Assembly: GCA_963855995.1 (NCBI GenBank)
Contig: OY979716.1
Location: 25,473,418 to 25,537,417, forward strand
Length of the DNA stretch: 64,000 bases
Direction: 5' to 3'
From: Muricea muricata
Taxonomy: Eukaryota > Cnidaria > Anthozoa > Malacalcyonacea > Plexauridae
The notes beneath the pieces were generated by a model. That model ran no database searches. It was not told the origin of the DNA and was given only the letters and a program-made list of their open reading frames with translations. Position numbers and translations under genes: made by a program. Positions 35,685 through 46,086 of this stretch are shown here, piece by piece. Positions within the stretch are counted from its first letter, which is position 1. Each line of letters opens with the position of its first letter.

Positions 35685-36205
35685 AAAACTTTCTTTAACG
35701 ACATTTGGGCATGCAGTATTTTGCTAAAGATATCTTTTCTCCGTCCTGGGTTATATTATGTCTATAATCAATATTTCGCTTTCACTTAACATAAGGACGT
35801 TTAGGGAACCTATATGTTTAGGGTTTATTAATTTTGTTGTAATGGACTCGATAGATGTTAACTAATTAAATATCAAGTGTTCTAGTTATTTTACTAATCC
35901 TTAAATCTAATATCATTTTTCTCGAAATTTCAAAGAATCCTTATTTTTGTGGGTTATACCGGCTGCATGGTCGAGATACACAGGCTGGTTAAAAACTAGG
36001 GGGAAATGTTCAATTGCATTGTCCTTGGTTTGGAGCTGTGATGTCAATATCTCACATAGATTGGCATGCCTATAATAAAGCATATTAATTTTAGCCTTCA
36101 CGTTTATTGTGCTACGCTTCAAAATTACGGGGACGGACAAAAACTACCCTCCCTCAACAATAAAAATTTGGTTCATAATGGAAATAAATAGGGAGCAAAG
36201 GTTAT
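35685..36205. repeat. Intronic duplication unit, copy 3
   Basis: It matches 31925-32315 (including the AAAACTTTCTTTAACGACAT lead) and then 31475-31600. It is the most diverged of the three copies. It sits between the LINE and the decayed EGF exon, as expected if an intron-plus-EGF-exon block was duplicated. Confidence 0.75.
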
Positions 36206-36784
36206 TATTGTGTGATAGTCGTCAAAGATCTGCTTATGTCATTAACTAATTATAATTTGAGATAATTGTGCCTTAACTATGAGAATTATGTAATGTGCCA
36301 TTGACCAAATAATTTTATTTTTACAGTAACATCAAGTTAATGTTAGGTGATGTATAAATCAAGCAACTTTATTATATTTATATATTGTGTTCTATAAATG
36401 TTTGTCATGCAATTGGAAAGAATAGACACATTTAGTGATCTAAAAAAATTTAATATAGGCGACGAAACGAAAATCTACGTCCACAGTTGAAAGGAGCGCT
36501 CCAAAATTAGTATAACTGCAGAGTTTCATGAAAAATATTATAATATCAGGATATGGCCATGCAAAGTTTGTAGAGTTCATATACCGCTTAATTTGGTGTT
36601 CAATTACTTACGCCACGTGAACAGCTATATAAATGGTAAAAACTTAAATGGTCATAATATTTGCATTTTATAGTATTTCTTCATAAAAGTTTGCAACTAC
36701 ACTAATTTTGATGTCTTCTTTCCAACTGTGGTGATAGGTTTTCCGTTTCTTACCTTGAAAAGCGCAGATACATGCACGCGTAGC

Positions 36785-36897
36785 GAGCTACTTTTGCGAG
36801 GCTATTTTGCAGGTGCAGTTACATGATCCTTGAGTGATTGTACAGTTAGCATTGGTGTGGGATTCATTGTTTGCGTTGTTTTGACATTCGTCTATAT
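36785..36897 (-). pseudogene. Decayed EGF exon
   Basis: The translation DECQNNANNESHTNANC, then CNCTCKI, aligns with the cbEGF exons at 38943 and 39626. One cysteine has become Ser (ES for EC), the conserved aromatic has become Cys, and an in-frame TAG follows at about the position of the last loop. The final cysteine and donor are lost. It is probably a dead duplicate skipped by splicing. Confidence 0.75.
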
Positions 36898-36903
36898 CAA
36901 AAT

Positions 36904-37143
36904 GCATCAATACCAGAAAACGTTTTATATCTTTTTTGTAAATACAATAAGCAATATAAAATAACTTTAACAGGTCAGCAGAGGCTTTATTTACACAGCT
37001 ATTAGGGAATGACCGTTTCGAGTTTACAAATGCTATAAATTATAATTGTCTATCCGCCAGGGAATCAAAGTTTGAGTCTCTATAGCACAGATTGCAGAGA
37101 GCGTGCGAATAAAGAACTTGTTCAGAGAACGTCTCGTTGCTAG
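36904..37143. repeat. Duplicated intron segment, copy 1
   Basis: This 240-bp stretch, beginning CATCAATACCAGAAAACG, recurs in direct orientation at 40496-40735. After copy 1 the homology is interrupted by inserted elements (37144-38463). It resumes at 38468-38620, matching 40733-40880. It records a segmental duplication of the EGF-exon region. Confidence 0.85.
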
Positions 37144-37342
37144 TAACACCGCAATTTCGTACCCAGAGCCCAGTTCCTCTTGGCCGAGGAACGAAGGGCT
37201 TTGGCATAATCCATTGCTTACTTTCATTTGATTGGTCTTCGTATTGTTTTGAGGTAACCAATCAGAATAAAGCTGATATTATGTTAATTACTTTGTTTTT
37301 TACTTCCTACATAATTTCCGCACTAAAAGCGATCCTGAAGCA

Positions 37343-37510
37343 ATGAATACTCCGAGAAAAATTGCGAGGCAAAGGTCAAGTGTTGGTATACAATGTCGCG
37401 TTTGCAATGATGATATCAGTCAAGATAAGCACCGAGTCAACTTATTTGGTAAATTAGCGACTTTCCGTAAACGGTTGGTAAAATTACTAACGAGTCCTTT
37501 CTTTCCATAA
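37343..37510 (+). CDS. Small C-x2-C protein fragment
   Basis: A 55-codon frame from the ATG at 37343 begins MNTPRKIARQRS and includes CRVCNDDISQDKHRVNLFG, a C-x2-C ... H pattern suggesting part of a zinc-binding motif. A candidate donor follows LFG, so the true exon may end near 37450. It overlaps the opposite-strand RecQ-like fragment. I recall similar leaders in cnidarian transposon-associated proteins but cannot name a family. Confidence 0.4.
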   Translation: MNTPRKIARQRSSVGIQCRVCNDDISQDKHRVNLFGKLATFRKRLVKLLTSPFFP

Positions 37511-37646
37511 CAATGGCTTTCAAAGCTTCGAACTGCGCTTCTTTTAGAGATATTTCCGCTTTACCAAGTCTTAACAACGCGTTGTTTGTTGAATCGTGAA
37601 ATTTATTCATAAATTCAATGTCCTCCATGCACATGCGCAGAAACAC
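37437..37646 (-). pseudogene. RecQ-like helicase fragment
   Basis: The translation ends SLKEAQFEALKAIVMERKDS, then LVILPTVYGKSLIYQ. This is the Q-motif region followed by a Walker A-like motif I of RecQ helicases, where PTG-x-GKS is expected. The Gly in the third position is read as Val, which should impair nucleotide binding. Only about 70 residues are present and no later helicase motifs occur nearby. It looks like an exon captured inside the palindromic element. Confidence 0.65.
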
Positions 37647-37740
37647 CGGATCTCCAAGATTTGTGGGGAAGACAATGGATTATGCCAGAGCCCTTCGTTC
37701 CTCGGCCAAGAGGAACTGGGCTCTGGGTACCAGATTGGCA

Positions 37741-38463
37741 ACACCGCGGAAAAACGTCTGCGCATGTGCGAGAATGAAAAATGGCGGAAAATTTAAATTC
37801 CACTTTTGTAAACAAAAACATGGCTTTTAAAAATTTAAGGTAAGTAAAAAACGCAAGAAAAATTTAGTGAACGGCTAGGACAGATATCAATGTTAAGGCT
37901 CTAATGTTCAAAATGAGTAAAGAAACTTATATAAGGCCAAAAACCTTGTTTTTCGGCACCATGCATCGAGAACTTCGTACTATATTACCAGTTAGTGAAC
38001 TTCAAGCTTAAAATATAAGCAAATTATCAAAAATATAAGGATTTTATGTTACTAAATATTTCGAATAAATACCAAAGTTTACTTATGCTCAACACAAAAA
38101 TTATGATGCTACGCAAAAAAAGTTGTTGGCAAAAATGTGGATAATATTAGCTTATGGAAAATTTCCTTGTTCATTCGGTCGCGTAGCTTTCGTAAACAAT
38201 AAATTTTTCATTACTCACCTTTGACCTGCATTTAAAATACTATTATTTTCTAGGCATGTAACTAAACTACAATTATTTCTTGTTTTTAAGTTCATACGTT
38301 CGTTGGTTTGCTAATAATTTTACTCCAAAAGCACATAATGTGAGGTACGTTTTTTCACCGCCATATTGCAAAATAGACAAGCTTGAAACACCCGATTCAA
38401 ACCGATTCATCAAGCCAATCTCAGTAAAATTGACGCATGCGCAGACGTTTTTCCGCGGTGTTG
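37741..38463. mobile_element. Inverted-repeat element with AACACCGCGG ends
   Basis: The left end AACACCGCGGAAAAACGTCT (continuing GCGCATG) is matched in reverse complement at 38433-38463. The interior has no recognisable gene. Together with the preceding element it splits the duplicated intron segment. Confidence 0.65.
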
Positions 38464-38942
38464 TTCCTAGTCGATTATGGTGGCCGCGCATGCTCCATGT
38501 GTCGTCTTGTGTAAAAGAGTCCGTAAAAATCTAATAGTAGGAATCAGGAATCCACTAGTTCAAATATAGAATCCACTTCTACGAGTCCAAAATCTGGTAT
38601 CCTTTTGGATTCCTCTTAGACGTCACAATCAAAACGACCTTGATCAACCAAGGTATTTACCAAACAGAAAATATTTTTAACAACTTAACTTGTGCTAAGA
38701 GTTTTATGTCAACTAGTTAAGAAATGATAGTTTGCATATAACGTCATGGCGGCTATTTTGGAGGCATTACACAAAAGAATATGTTATTTGTTCCAATGTC
38801 GGATCCGCTCGGCGTAGGTGGCTGACATAGTCTTGCGCATCTCGAGAGATTGATTGCAAACCAAGAATTAAAGACGTCTATCAGTGATGTGAAGTTTAGT
38901 AATTTCTACAGACATGCAGAAATTTTAAAAGATATTGCATAC
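38464..38942. other. Intron sequence, partly duplicated
   Basis: 38468-38620 matches 40733-40880 and continues the duplication noted at 36904. The remainder is ordinary AT-rich intron. Confidence 0.6.
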
Positions 38943-39068
38943 CTGCACAATTAATCCCGTCTCCATGGAAACCATTTTTGCAGTTGCAGTTATATGATCC
39001 TGCAGTGTTTGTGCAGTTAGCATTGATGTGGCATTCGTTGGTCGAGTCGTTTGAACATTCGTCTGTAT
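38943..39068 (-). CDS. Calcium-binding EGF exon, copy 2
   Basis: A 126-nt, 42-codon exon has AG acceptor (39069-39070) and GTATGC donor, phase 1 on both sides. It reads DTDECSNDSTNECHIN, then ANCTNTAGSYNCNC and GFHGDGINC. It has six cysteines, the N-terminal D-x-D-E calcium motif and the C-x-N-x4-Y-x-C hydroxylation-type consensus. It differs from the exon at 39626 by only a few residues, indicating recent duplication. Confidence 0.9.
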
Positions 39069-39625
39069 CTACAATAGTGTATTAGATTTTTCAGTGGATG
39101 AGAACTATCAGCATGATTGAGAGTCTGAAGAAAACACTCCTATCTGATGACTTCGAAGGATGGTTTGCAGATCATTTGCATTGGGACATGCTACCATGCA
39201 CAGTATAGGGAATAGACAGTAGGGCCACTCAATTGAAGTTCGTGTCTCTACGCATATTATTACGCATCTCATTACCATTATGCCAGCAACTCAATCGCAT
39301 TTAAATTTTCTGGCCAATAAACTGCACTGTTGGGTAGTCTTACTTCCCATTCCATACACTGTGATCTAACAATTGTTAAGCGGGCAAAAAATAAAAGCTT
39401 TGATCAATAGACGTTAGAGGGCCTTACTCACGCCAGTTTTAAACGATGAATTACAATGCATTGTGGGAAACACGCAGTAAAAATTTACTTTGTATTTATA
39501 TGCATTGAAAACCGCATAACGTCTATTTAAAATACGTGTCTTATGCTAATGAATTAAAGATTTGATGTTCGTCATGTGAAATTTGGTATTTTTTCCCAAA
39601 TAGCAAATTTGAAAGACATTTATAC
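39069..39625. other. Intron between duplicated cbEGF exons
   Basis: AT-rich intron. Its ends resemble the sequence around the neighbouring exon copy. No other feature is seen. Confidence 0.6.
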
Positions 39626-39751
39626 CTGTACAATTATTCCCGTCTCCATGGAAACCAATTTTGCAGTTGCAGTTATATGATCCTGCAGTGTTTGTGCAGG
39701 TAGCATTGATGTGGCATTCATTGGTCGAGTCGTTTGAACATTCGTCTGTAT
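39626..39751 (-). CDS. Calcium-binding EGF exon, copy 1
   Basis: A 126-nt exon with AG acceptor (39752-39753) and GTATAA donor, phase 1 on both sides. It encodes DTDECSNDSTNECHIN, ATCTNTAGSYNCNC and GFHGDGNNC. All six cysteines and the calcium-binding residues are kept. It is the most 5' exon of the gene that I can identify. Upstream exons must exist to supply a start codon and probably a signal peptide. Confidence 0.9.
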
Positions 39752-40495
39752 CTACAATGGTGTATTAGGTCTATCAGCTTGATAGGCTATGGCAAAACCC
39801 ACACGTTTCTGATGACATAGAAACCAGTTTGTGCGAAACGCAATTCATGATTTGAAACATAGGTGTTTTAGTTCATTTGTATTGGAGACACTGCATGATG
39901 GTGGCCTTAAACCTCCTAAAATGAAATGGATAACGTAGACCAGAAGCTCTAAGTAACAATATAAATCAGTTCATCTCCCAGTATTTTAGTTAATATTCAC
40001 AGAAGCAGTCGTCATGAGGATATTTTTAACATCTGAATGATTACTCCTATTCTGGTCCGTAATTGTAAGAACCTTGAGTATCAGTGTAGTTTACATTTGT
40101 GTCACATAATTTCCACTAAAGGTTTTACAGTATATTTTTTGAGAAAATAGCGTTAAAATTGGTTTTCACCGAAATTATAAATACCTGTCTTAGATAACTA
40201 TGATGGCCGGCGGCCAACGGTCTCCTAGATGATTTTTGCCGCCTGATTTTTAACGCTCCTGCATGGTGGCACAAACAAATGAATAACCCGGATGTTGATA
40301 TGGTTTTCAAGTTCGTTACGAGAACTCTCTAAGTTTATTATAATCTTGTGCAAATGCCGATGATAAAACTATAAATGCTGCAATACCAAAAATATAAAAT
40401 ATTTGGTATTTTTTGATACACGAGTGGAACTTGAACACAAAAAAAGCGGGCGGAAATACGAAGCCCGCAGGACAGAGTTCCAATTTTCACAAGCG
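39752..40495. other. Intron or upstream sequence, no gene
   Basis: I see no exon-like frame with splice sites. The short frames at 40125-40310 and 40338-40541 (minus) are unsupported. Confidence 0.5.
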
Positions 40496-40880
40496 CATCA
40501 ATACCAGAAAACGTTTTATATTTTTTTTGTAAATACAACAAACAATATAAAATAACTTTAACAGGTTAGCAGAGGTTTTATCTACACGGCTATTAGTGAA
40601 TGATCGTTTCGAGTTTACAAATGCTATATATTATAAACGTCTATTGGCCAGGGAGTTTAAGTTCGAGTCTCTATAGCACAGATTGCAGAGAGCGTGCGAA
40701 TAAAGGACTTGTTCAGAGAACATCTCGTTGCTAGTCGATAATTGTGGCCAGGCATCCTCCTTGTTACGCCTTGTGTAAAAATGTCCGTCAAGATCTACTA
40801 GTCTAAATCAGGATTTCACTATTGCGAATCTGGAATCTGGATTCCAAAATCTGGTGTCCTCTTTGATTCCTTTGCATAGG
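40496..40880. repeat. Duplicated intron segment, copy 2 (uninterrupted)
   Basis: It matches 36904-37143 and then 38468-38620 without the 1.3 kb of inserted elements. It therefore shows the empty target site (CGTTGCTAGTCGAT-like) for that insertion. Confidence 0.85.
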
Positions 40881-40916
40881 GTGTCATGTTTATATCCTTA
40901 CTTTCAGTTTGTCGCC

Positions 40917-41015
40917 TTGTTATAGAATAAATGTTACTATATATATGAGAATCGAACTCATGACCTTGATGTTGCTAGCGTGTTGCTAGCATGTTGCGAG
41001 CTACGCGGTCTAAGT
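40917..41015 (-). repeat. tRNA-derived SINE remnant
   Basis: On the minus strand a box A-like GCGTAGCTCGCAACATG is followed about 40 bases later by a box B-like GGTCATGAGTTCGATTCTC. That is pol III promoter spacing. GCTAGCA words are repeated in between. It cannot fold as a full tRNA and probably is a SINE head. Confidence 0.45.
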
Positions 41016-41029
41016 CCTGGTAGTGCATG

Positions 41030-42115
41030 TAACTCTATAGGGATGATGGTCTCGCGGCATCCAGAAATAGGGGCCCTAGAACTGCTGACAGAGTTCGAAA
41101 ACAATTAATAGACTGCTTCAAAGAATTTGACCTAAGAACAGCATGCCAAGTCAACATAAAAATAGTGAACTTCCTTCACGTAACTTTAAATTTATCAACA
41201 GGAAAATACAAACCTTATACGAAAGACGGAAACCCACCTATGTTTAGTAGTGCCAATGCTAACCACCCCCCCCCCCCTTCCGTACTAAAACACCTCCTGA
41301 AAGCAATAGGATACAGAATTTCTGAGCTCTCCTCCGACAAAGATGAATTTGAAAAGGCTGCGCCCATTTACAATAACGCTTTAAAAACAAGCGGGTTTAA
41401 ATAAACGATGGAATACACTGCGAAACCAAAGATAAACCCAGAATAATATATAGAAAAGATCTCGTAAAGTTACATGGTTTTATCCCTGATGCAGCCGCAA
41501 TGTTGGAACTAACATTGGAAAGCATTTTTTACGTTTGTTTAAGAAGAATCACAGACGGCACAAGATCTTTAACAGAAAGAATTTAAAAGTTAGCAATATT
41601 TGCATATAAAAATATATCACAGATAATCAAACAGCATTACAGAAAAATCTTTCAACCAAACCAAGCAGTAATGACACTCCCATGCAACTGTTGGGAAAAA
41701 CCCAATTGCCCATCATAGACGGTGCTTGCCTAACAAAGAGTATTGCTTATACGACAGAAGTAACAACACAGAATCGGGAACAAAAGCAATACAATTGTAT
41801 GACTGAGAATGATTTCAGAGGAAGGTACAACATGCATAAACAATCTTTTAACAATTCAAAGCATGAAAACTCCACGTCTCTGTTCAAATTCATCTGGGAA
41901 CTGGAAAGATCTCACCTCAATTATGGTATAACGTGGTGCATATTGAAGCGAATAAATGCATATGTTGCTGGCTAAAAAAACTGTAGCTTGTGTCAAGCGG
42001 AGAAGCTGTGCATTGTTAATGCAGACAAAAGGAAGCTTTTGAACAAAAGATCGAAATTAATCTCGAAATGCAGGCATGAGAACAAATTTTATGCATACAA
42101 TTATAAACCAGACTA
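41030..42115 (+). pseudogene. Heavily decayed Penelope-like element
   Basis: Successive frames read KIVNFLHVTLNLSTGKYKPY and NHPPPPSVLKHL, then RISELSSDKDEFEKAAPIYN (41165-41404), and later PIIDGACLTKSIAYTTEV and a degraded GIY-YIG-like region (TENDFRGRYNMHKQSF) in 41682-41975. NCSLCQAEKL and SKCRHENKFY follow. The order matches the end of an RT followed by the C-terminal GIY-YIG endonuclease of Penelope-like retroelements. The GIY and YIG signatures are lost (YNCM), and several stops interrupt it. Confidence 0.65.
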
Positions 42116-42480
42116 ATAAGTCTTTTTTGTTCAGTCTGAAGATCGCCTTTGAGCGTGAAACTCGGATTTACTGATTTCCAACTTTTAACTGTACATAGAT
42201 TTTTCAAACCTTAAACTCTAAGCGCGCAAAGGAATTTGGGGAATAAATTTTACGCTTTATTGGAGCTATTTGTGAGTAGAATGTTTTCTCAGGGATAGTT
42301 ACCTTGTCTCTTAAAAAATGGTTAGTAATAAAGATGCCTAGTGGACGAAACTAGCTAGTAATAAAGATGCCTAGTGGAATTCGTTGAGTCGTATAAATAA
42401 ATTAATTATGCTCGGAATATCCATTGAGCACTCTTTCAAAAGTTTTTATAAACGGCAAAACCTAATACTACATATGTATG
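42116..42480. other. Non-coding spacer
   Basis: A 25-bp phrase AGTAATAAAGATGCCTAGTG is repeated at about 42326 and 42357. No gene is seen. Confidence 0.5.
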
Positions 42481-42621
<141 letters not shown>

Positions 42622-42639
42622 CATAAAATATTGTAAATA

Positions 42640-43190
42640 ATATATTTATATGTATATATATATATGATAAACTATATTATCACATACTTGTGCCTTTATC
42701 TGGGCGATAACACGGTGACATAAAAACGATATGTCCCGTGATATCGTTTTTTGTCCCGTGACATCTTTTGTCCCACTCAAAACAAAGATGGCGTCCGACT
42801 GAAGGATCGATAGAGAGATAACAATAAAAATATAAAATAATACAAGGAAAATAACACAAAGAAATTTGCAGCTATTAACAGATAAGTTATTTTTGGTTTG
42901 TTTTTGTAATTTCTACCTGTTTAGCGTATTTTAAACAATAATTTTGAACTCATTTTGAAATGTACTCGAAGTAATAATAATTTGAAAATATAATCTGGTT
43001 TTTGCTCTAGATAAAGGCACAAGTATGTGATAAATAGGTTATCACATTCGAGACTCGGTAATATCAGTTTTATCGCTTTCGTTACGATACCATATTTTGT
43101 CCCACGTTCGCTGCGCTCACTCGTGACAAAATAATGTCGTCTCTCGAGCGATAAAACTGATATCACCTCGCCTCTCATATGATAACCTAT
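42640..43190. mobile_element. Palindromic element between (TA)n tracts
   Basis: CACATACTTGTGCCTTTATC at about 42680 is matched by its complement GATAAAGGCACAAGTATGTG at about 43013. The flanking TTATCAC/GTGATAA words also pair. A second internal inverted repeat (ATATCAGTTTTATCGCT and complement) lies at 43063-43165. Both sides run into (TA)n. No protein is coded. Confidence 0.7.
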
Positions 43191-43192
43191 AC

Positions 43193-43364
<172 letters not shown>

Positions 43365-43421
43365 GAGAAGTTTAAAAATGCGAACCACCAACAATTTCTG
43401 ACAACCTTCAATTCATAACTA

Positions 43422-43467
43422 AACTTTATTAAGACGTTTCGGCTATAGCCTTCATCAATCTAAAGGT
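43422..43467 (-). ncRNA. Hammerhead-ribozyme-like motif of Penelope-like element 1
   Basis: The minus strand reads TTGATGA, a GGC...GCC stem, then GAAACGTC and a flanking pair CTTTA/TAAAG that could form stem I. This is the plan of the minimal hammerhead variants known from Penelope-like elements (very short stem III). The first core base is T where C is expected in CTGATGA, so this copy may be inactive. Confidence 0.55.
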
Positions 43468-43541
43468 AACTACACTGATTTCCACTTATTTATACGCTTA
43501 GTAAACAATGGATAACTAATTAAAATACCATAAAATGTGGT

Positions 43542-44216
43542 CTATTTACCATAATTAATTCTTTTGTTAGAATGAATTTCAAATCTTTTGTTCAGGCCAT
43601 TAGGAAAGACGCAAAATAACTGCGCCATCCAATAAGCTTCCTTAGTTATTAAAATTTTTTCAATTCTATCCAGATCAGTTTTAGGATCTACTTTATCAAT
43701 ACATTGGAATGTAAAATCTTGCATAACATGTGGAGAACTATTGTAATGAATAGCCACTTCGCGTGTCTTTTTATTAGTACGCATAGCTGATTTATGATTG
43801 CGAAATCTAACTTTAAATTCTGTCCTAGTAGATCCCACATATTGAAGATGACACTTTTTGCAAGAGATAAGATAGACTACATTGCTTGAAGTACATTGAA
43901 AATCAAATTTCATAAAATATGTACGGCCAGTTTTAAAACTTTGAAATGTTTTACCTTTAACAAAATAGTTTTTGCATAAATCACACTTACGATCACAAAC
44001 AAAGCAACCCTTTATGTTGGGTCGATGAAATTTGTCGACATCTGTTTTATATTTAGATGGAGCTAAAATTTCCTTAAGATTTTTGGATCTACGAAATGAA
44101 GCAATGATAGAATCTTTGGGAAAGCTTTCTTGCAACTTAGGTGAAAATTCAAAGATATGCCAATGCTTTTTTAAAATAGCATTGATATCAGGAAGATTAG
44201 GATTATATCTCAACAC
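43542..44216 (-). CDS. Penelope-like GIY-YIG endonuclease region
   Basis: The 224-codon frame includes a Cys cluster (CFVCDRKCDLC, residues 71-81). The GIY-YIG core follows as VVYLISCKKCHLQYVGST (VYLI about 114-117, YVG about 126-128), then the conserved Arg region FKVRFRNH and a downstream acidic helix. The module nicks DNA during Penelope retrotransposition. The frame is open at the upstream side, but a one-base T insertion near 44223 separates it from the preceding linker codons. The stop lies at the expected C-terminus. It may be enzymatically intact but lacks its RT. Confidence 0.8.
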   Translation of the reverse strand: MLRYNPNLPDINAILKKHWHIFEFSPKLQESFPKDSIIASFRRSKNLKEILAPSKYKTDVDKFHRPNIKGCFVCDRKCDLCKNYFVKGKTFQSFKTGRTYFMKFDFQCTSSNVVYLISCKKCHLQYVGSTRTEFKVRFRNHKSAMRTNKKTREVAIHYNSSPHVMQDFTFQCIDKVDPKTDLDRIEKILITKEAYWMAQLFCVFPNGLNKRFEIHSNKRINYGK

Positions 44217-44274
44217 AAAAGGAAATAACTTTTTTCATTTTATCATTACCAGTTTTAAGCAATTCATCTCTAGG

Positions 44275-44408
<134 letters not shown>

Positions 44409-44519
44409 CACGTGGTTACTGTAATATATGCGTCAACACGAAGATTTTATCATGCGTGTTAATTGCGCGTTCGATTAGCGTGGAAATTAAAACCTGTTTG
44501 CAGTATATACTGTACACAA

Positions 44520-45462
44520 TGCCGAGACCATATTCGGCGGATGATTTGCGTTGGAGAATGGTTTATCAAAGACTATTTTATCAAAGGAGGTATAAAGAAA
44601 TAGCATCATTTGTTTGCCCAAAAACTGTGTACCGGTTATACGATTACGTTTTTGATTAGCGGTGATGTGAAGCCGTATCGTCTTGGTCGGCCTACTGGAA
44701 GCGCGAGTTTATTCGATCATGAAGAGTCTATCATAATATAACAAACTTACTTGCAGGGAGGTTGGTTCGGGATTAACGCACCGAGGGGTCTGACAGCTGT
44801 TCGAACCTACCGAGCGAAGCGAGGTAGGTTCGGACAGCTGTCAGACCCCGAGGTGCGTTAATCCCGAACCAACCGAACCTGCAAGTAAGTTGGGTTTTTA
44901 TCCCATACTAAACTTATCTTCTTGTGTTGTTTTCCGAGGCTCGCTGAGTCGCCGATGTATTTTGTCAACATTTTCTCTTCTTAAACTTATTGGTCTCTTG
45001 ATATTTCTTTATCAGGGTCTCTATTGTCTTTAGTTTACAATTTTCCGTTTCTTTTTGCTTGGTTTCTGTGACGTCTTTAGCCCAAAAATGTTCTTTAAAG
45101 TGTAGGTTTAATCATCAGCTAAATTTTGTTCGCCTTTGTTGTTGAGCAGTTTGAGGCGGACGGCAGCGTAAGCAGCAAGCAGGTAAGTTCGGGTTTTTGT
45201 AACGAATCAGAAAGCCGGTTTTATTGATAAAAGAGAAAAGCGGGTAAGTTCGGAAAAAGCAGGTAAGTTCGAAAAAAACTTACCTGCTGAGAACCAATCA
45301 GAAGCCCGCTTTCATGACACATATGGGATAATGGATTGTACTCTTCGAACACCTCAAATACGGCTACATGAAATAGCTAACTAGCTACATTACCAGTGCC
45401 ACTGGCTCTTCATGTCGTCCACAGACATTGTGTCACGCTGTTCACATGCTTGGAATGACGCG
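44520..45462 (+). pseudogene. IS630/Tc1-mariner-like transposase N-terminus, left arm
   Basis: The ATG at 44520 begins MPRPYSADDLRWRMVYQRLF, then RYKEIASFVCPKTVYR, a helix-turn-helix of the IS630-type transposase leader. The frame shifts within KTVYR and is then cut at 44737 by the 595-bp fold-back element. Homology resumes at 45332 (DCILRTPQIRLHEIAN). The DDE catalytic part is not present. Confidence 0.75.
44737..45331 (+). mobile_element. 595-bp fold-back element, copy 2
   Basis: It is identical in length to 16063-16657 and differs at only a few positions that I can see. It begins TATAACAAACTTACTTGC and ends CATATGGGATAA. The intact opposite arm (about 46240-46255) shows the pre-insertion sequence, with no gain of target bases beyond an ambiguous TAA. 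The near identity implies recent transposition of both copies or gene conversion. Confidence 0.88.
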
Positions 45463-46086
45463 TAAAAAAATGTAGGTCATTCAACCCATTGAAGAATTGA
45501 ACATTGGTTGGCTATTGACTAACATTGCAAGTTTTTTTATCGTCAGTGTAGCTAAAATATTAAAATACTACAGATACAACGTGTTGATCTTCAAAGAAAT
45601 GATGACCTAAGACAGCAATTTAAAGGGATAATGCCGAAATAAGCGTACTTAATCCAAACCAGTGAGACAGGCATTGTACGTATTAAGGAACGATCTATAC
45701 CGCTATCATAATATATTAATTTTGATGATCAACATTTTTGTTTATTGAGTTATACTTTTTGTTGAAGGATAAACGAATTGCTCGTCAGTATGGATAAAGT
45801 ACTCGTGGGTTGTGCAAGATATTAAATGTGTGTTATTATGCCTCTGGGAATTTAAACAAATTGTCTACATGAAAGGCAAAAGTATTTTCATTGTTATAAA
45901 TAATTTGACGTAATTATTTTGTTGCTGTTCGTTTTACATGTAGAAACTAATCTAAATTCACAGAGGCATAGTAACGCACATTTAACAACAATAGTATCAT
46001 TTCTAAAGGGACACACTTTACAGTACAATCTCTCACAAACGTAACCACGAGTACTATGGTACAATTATAGAATACCTGGCCACATA

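Larger units (their letters stand above)
37144..37745. mobile_element. Palindromic element with captured gene fragments
   Basis: 37144-37215 and 37672-37745 are inverted copies (AACACCGC end, GAGCCCAGTTCCTCTTGGCC, CATAATCCATTG). Between them lie a small plus-strand C-x2-C frame and a minus-strand RecQ-like fragment. The right end merges with the start of a second inverted-repeat element. Around the pair, flanks GTTGCTAGT and GTTCCTAGT resemble a 9-bp target duplication for the composite 37144-38457. Confidence 0.65.
11545..39751 (-). other. Gene model: EGF-repeat plus TLDc-domain protein (5' end not found)
   Basis: Five intact exons on one strand (39626-39751, 38943-39068, 31694-31810, 18017-18271, 11545-11888) have consensus GT/AG borders and are all phase 1 at their internal borders, so any subset splices in frame. 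The domain order is cbEGF, cbEGF, EGF, TLDc. EGF repeats usually mark secreted or cell-surface proteins. TLDc is an alpha/beta domain shared with oxidation-resistance proteins and is often joined to EGF modules in cnidarian predicted proteins (recollection). No signal peptide or first exon was found, so the gene probably starts beyond 40 kb or in unrecognised sequence. Introns of up to 13 kb hold most of the transposons listed. Other exons may be missed. Confidence 0.65.
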
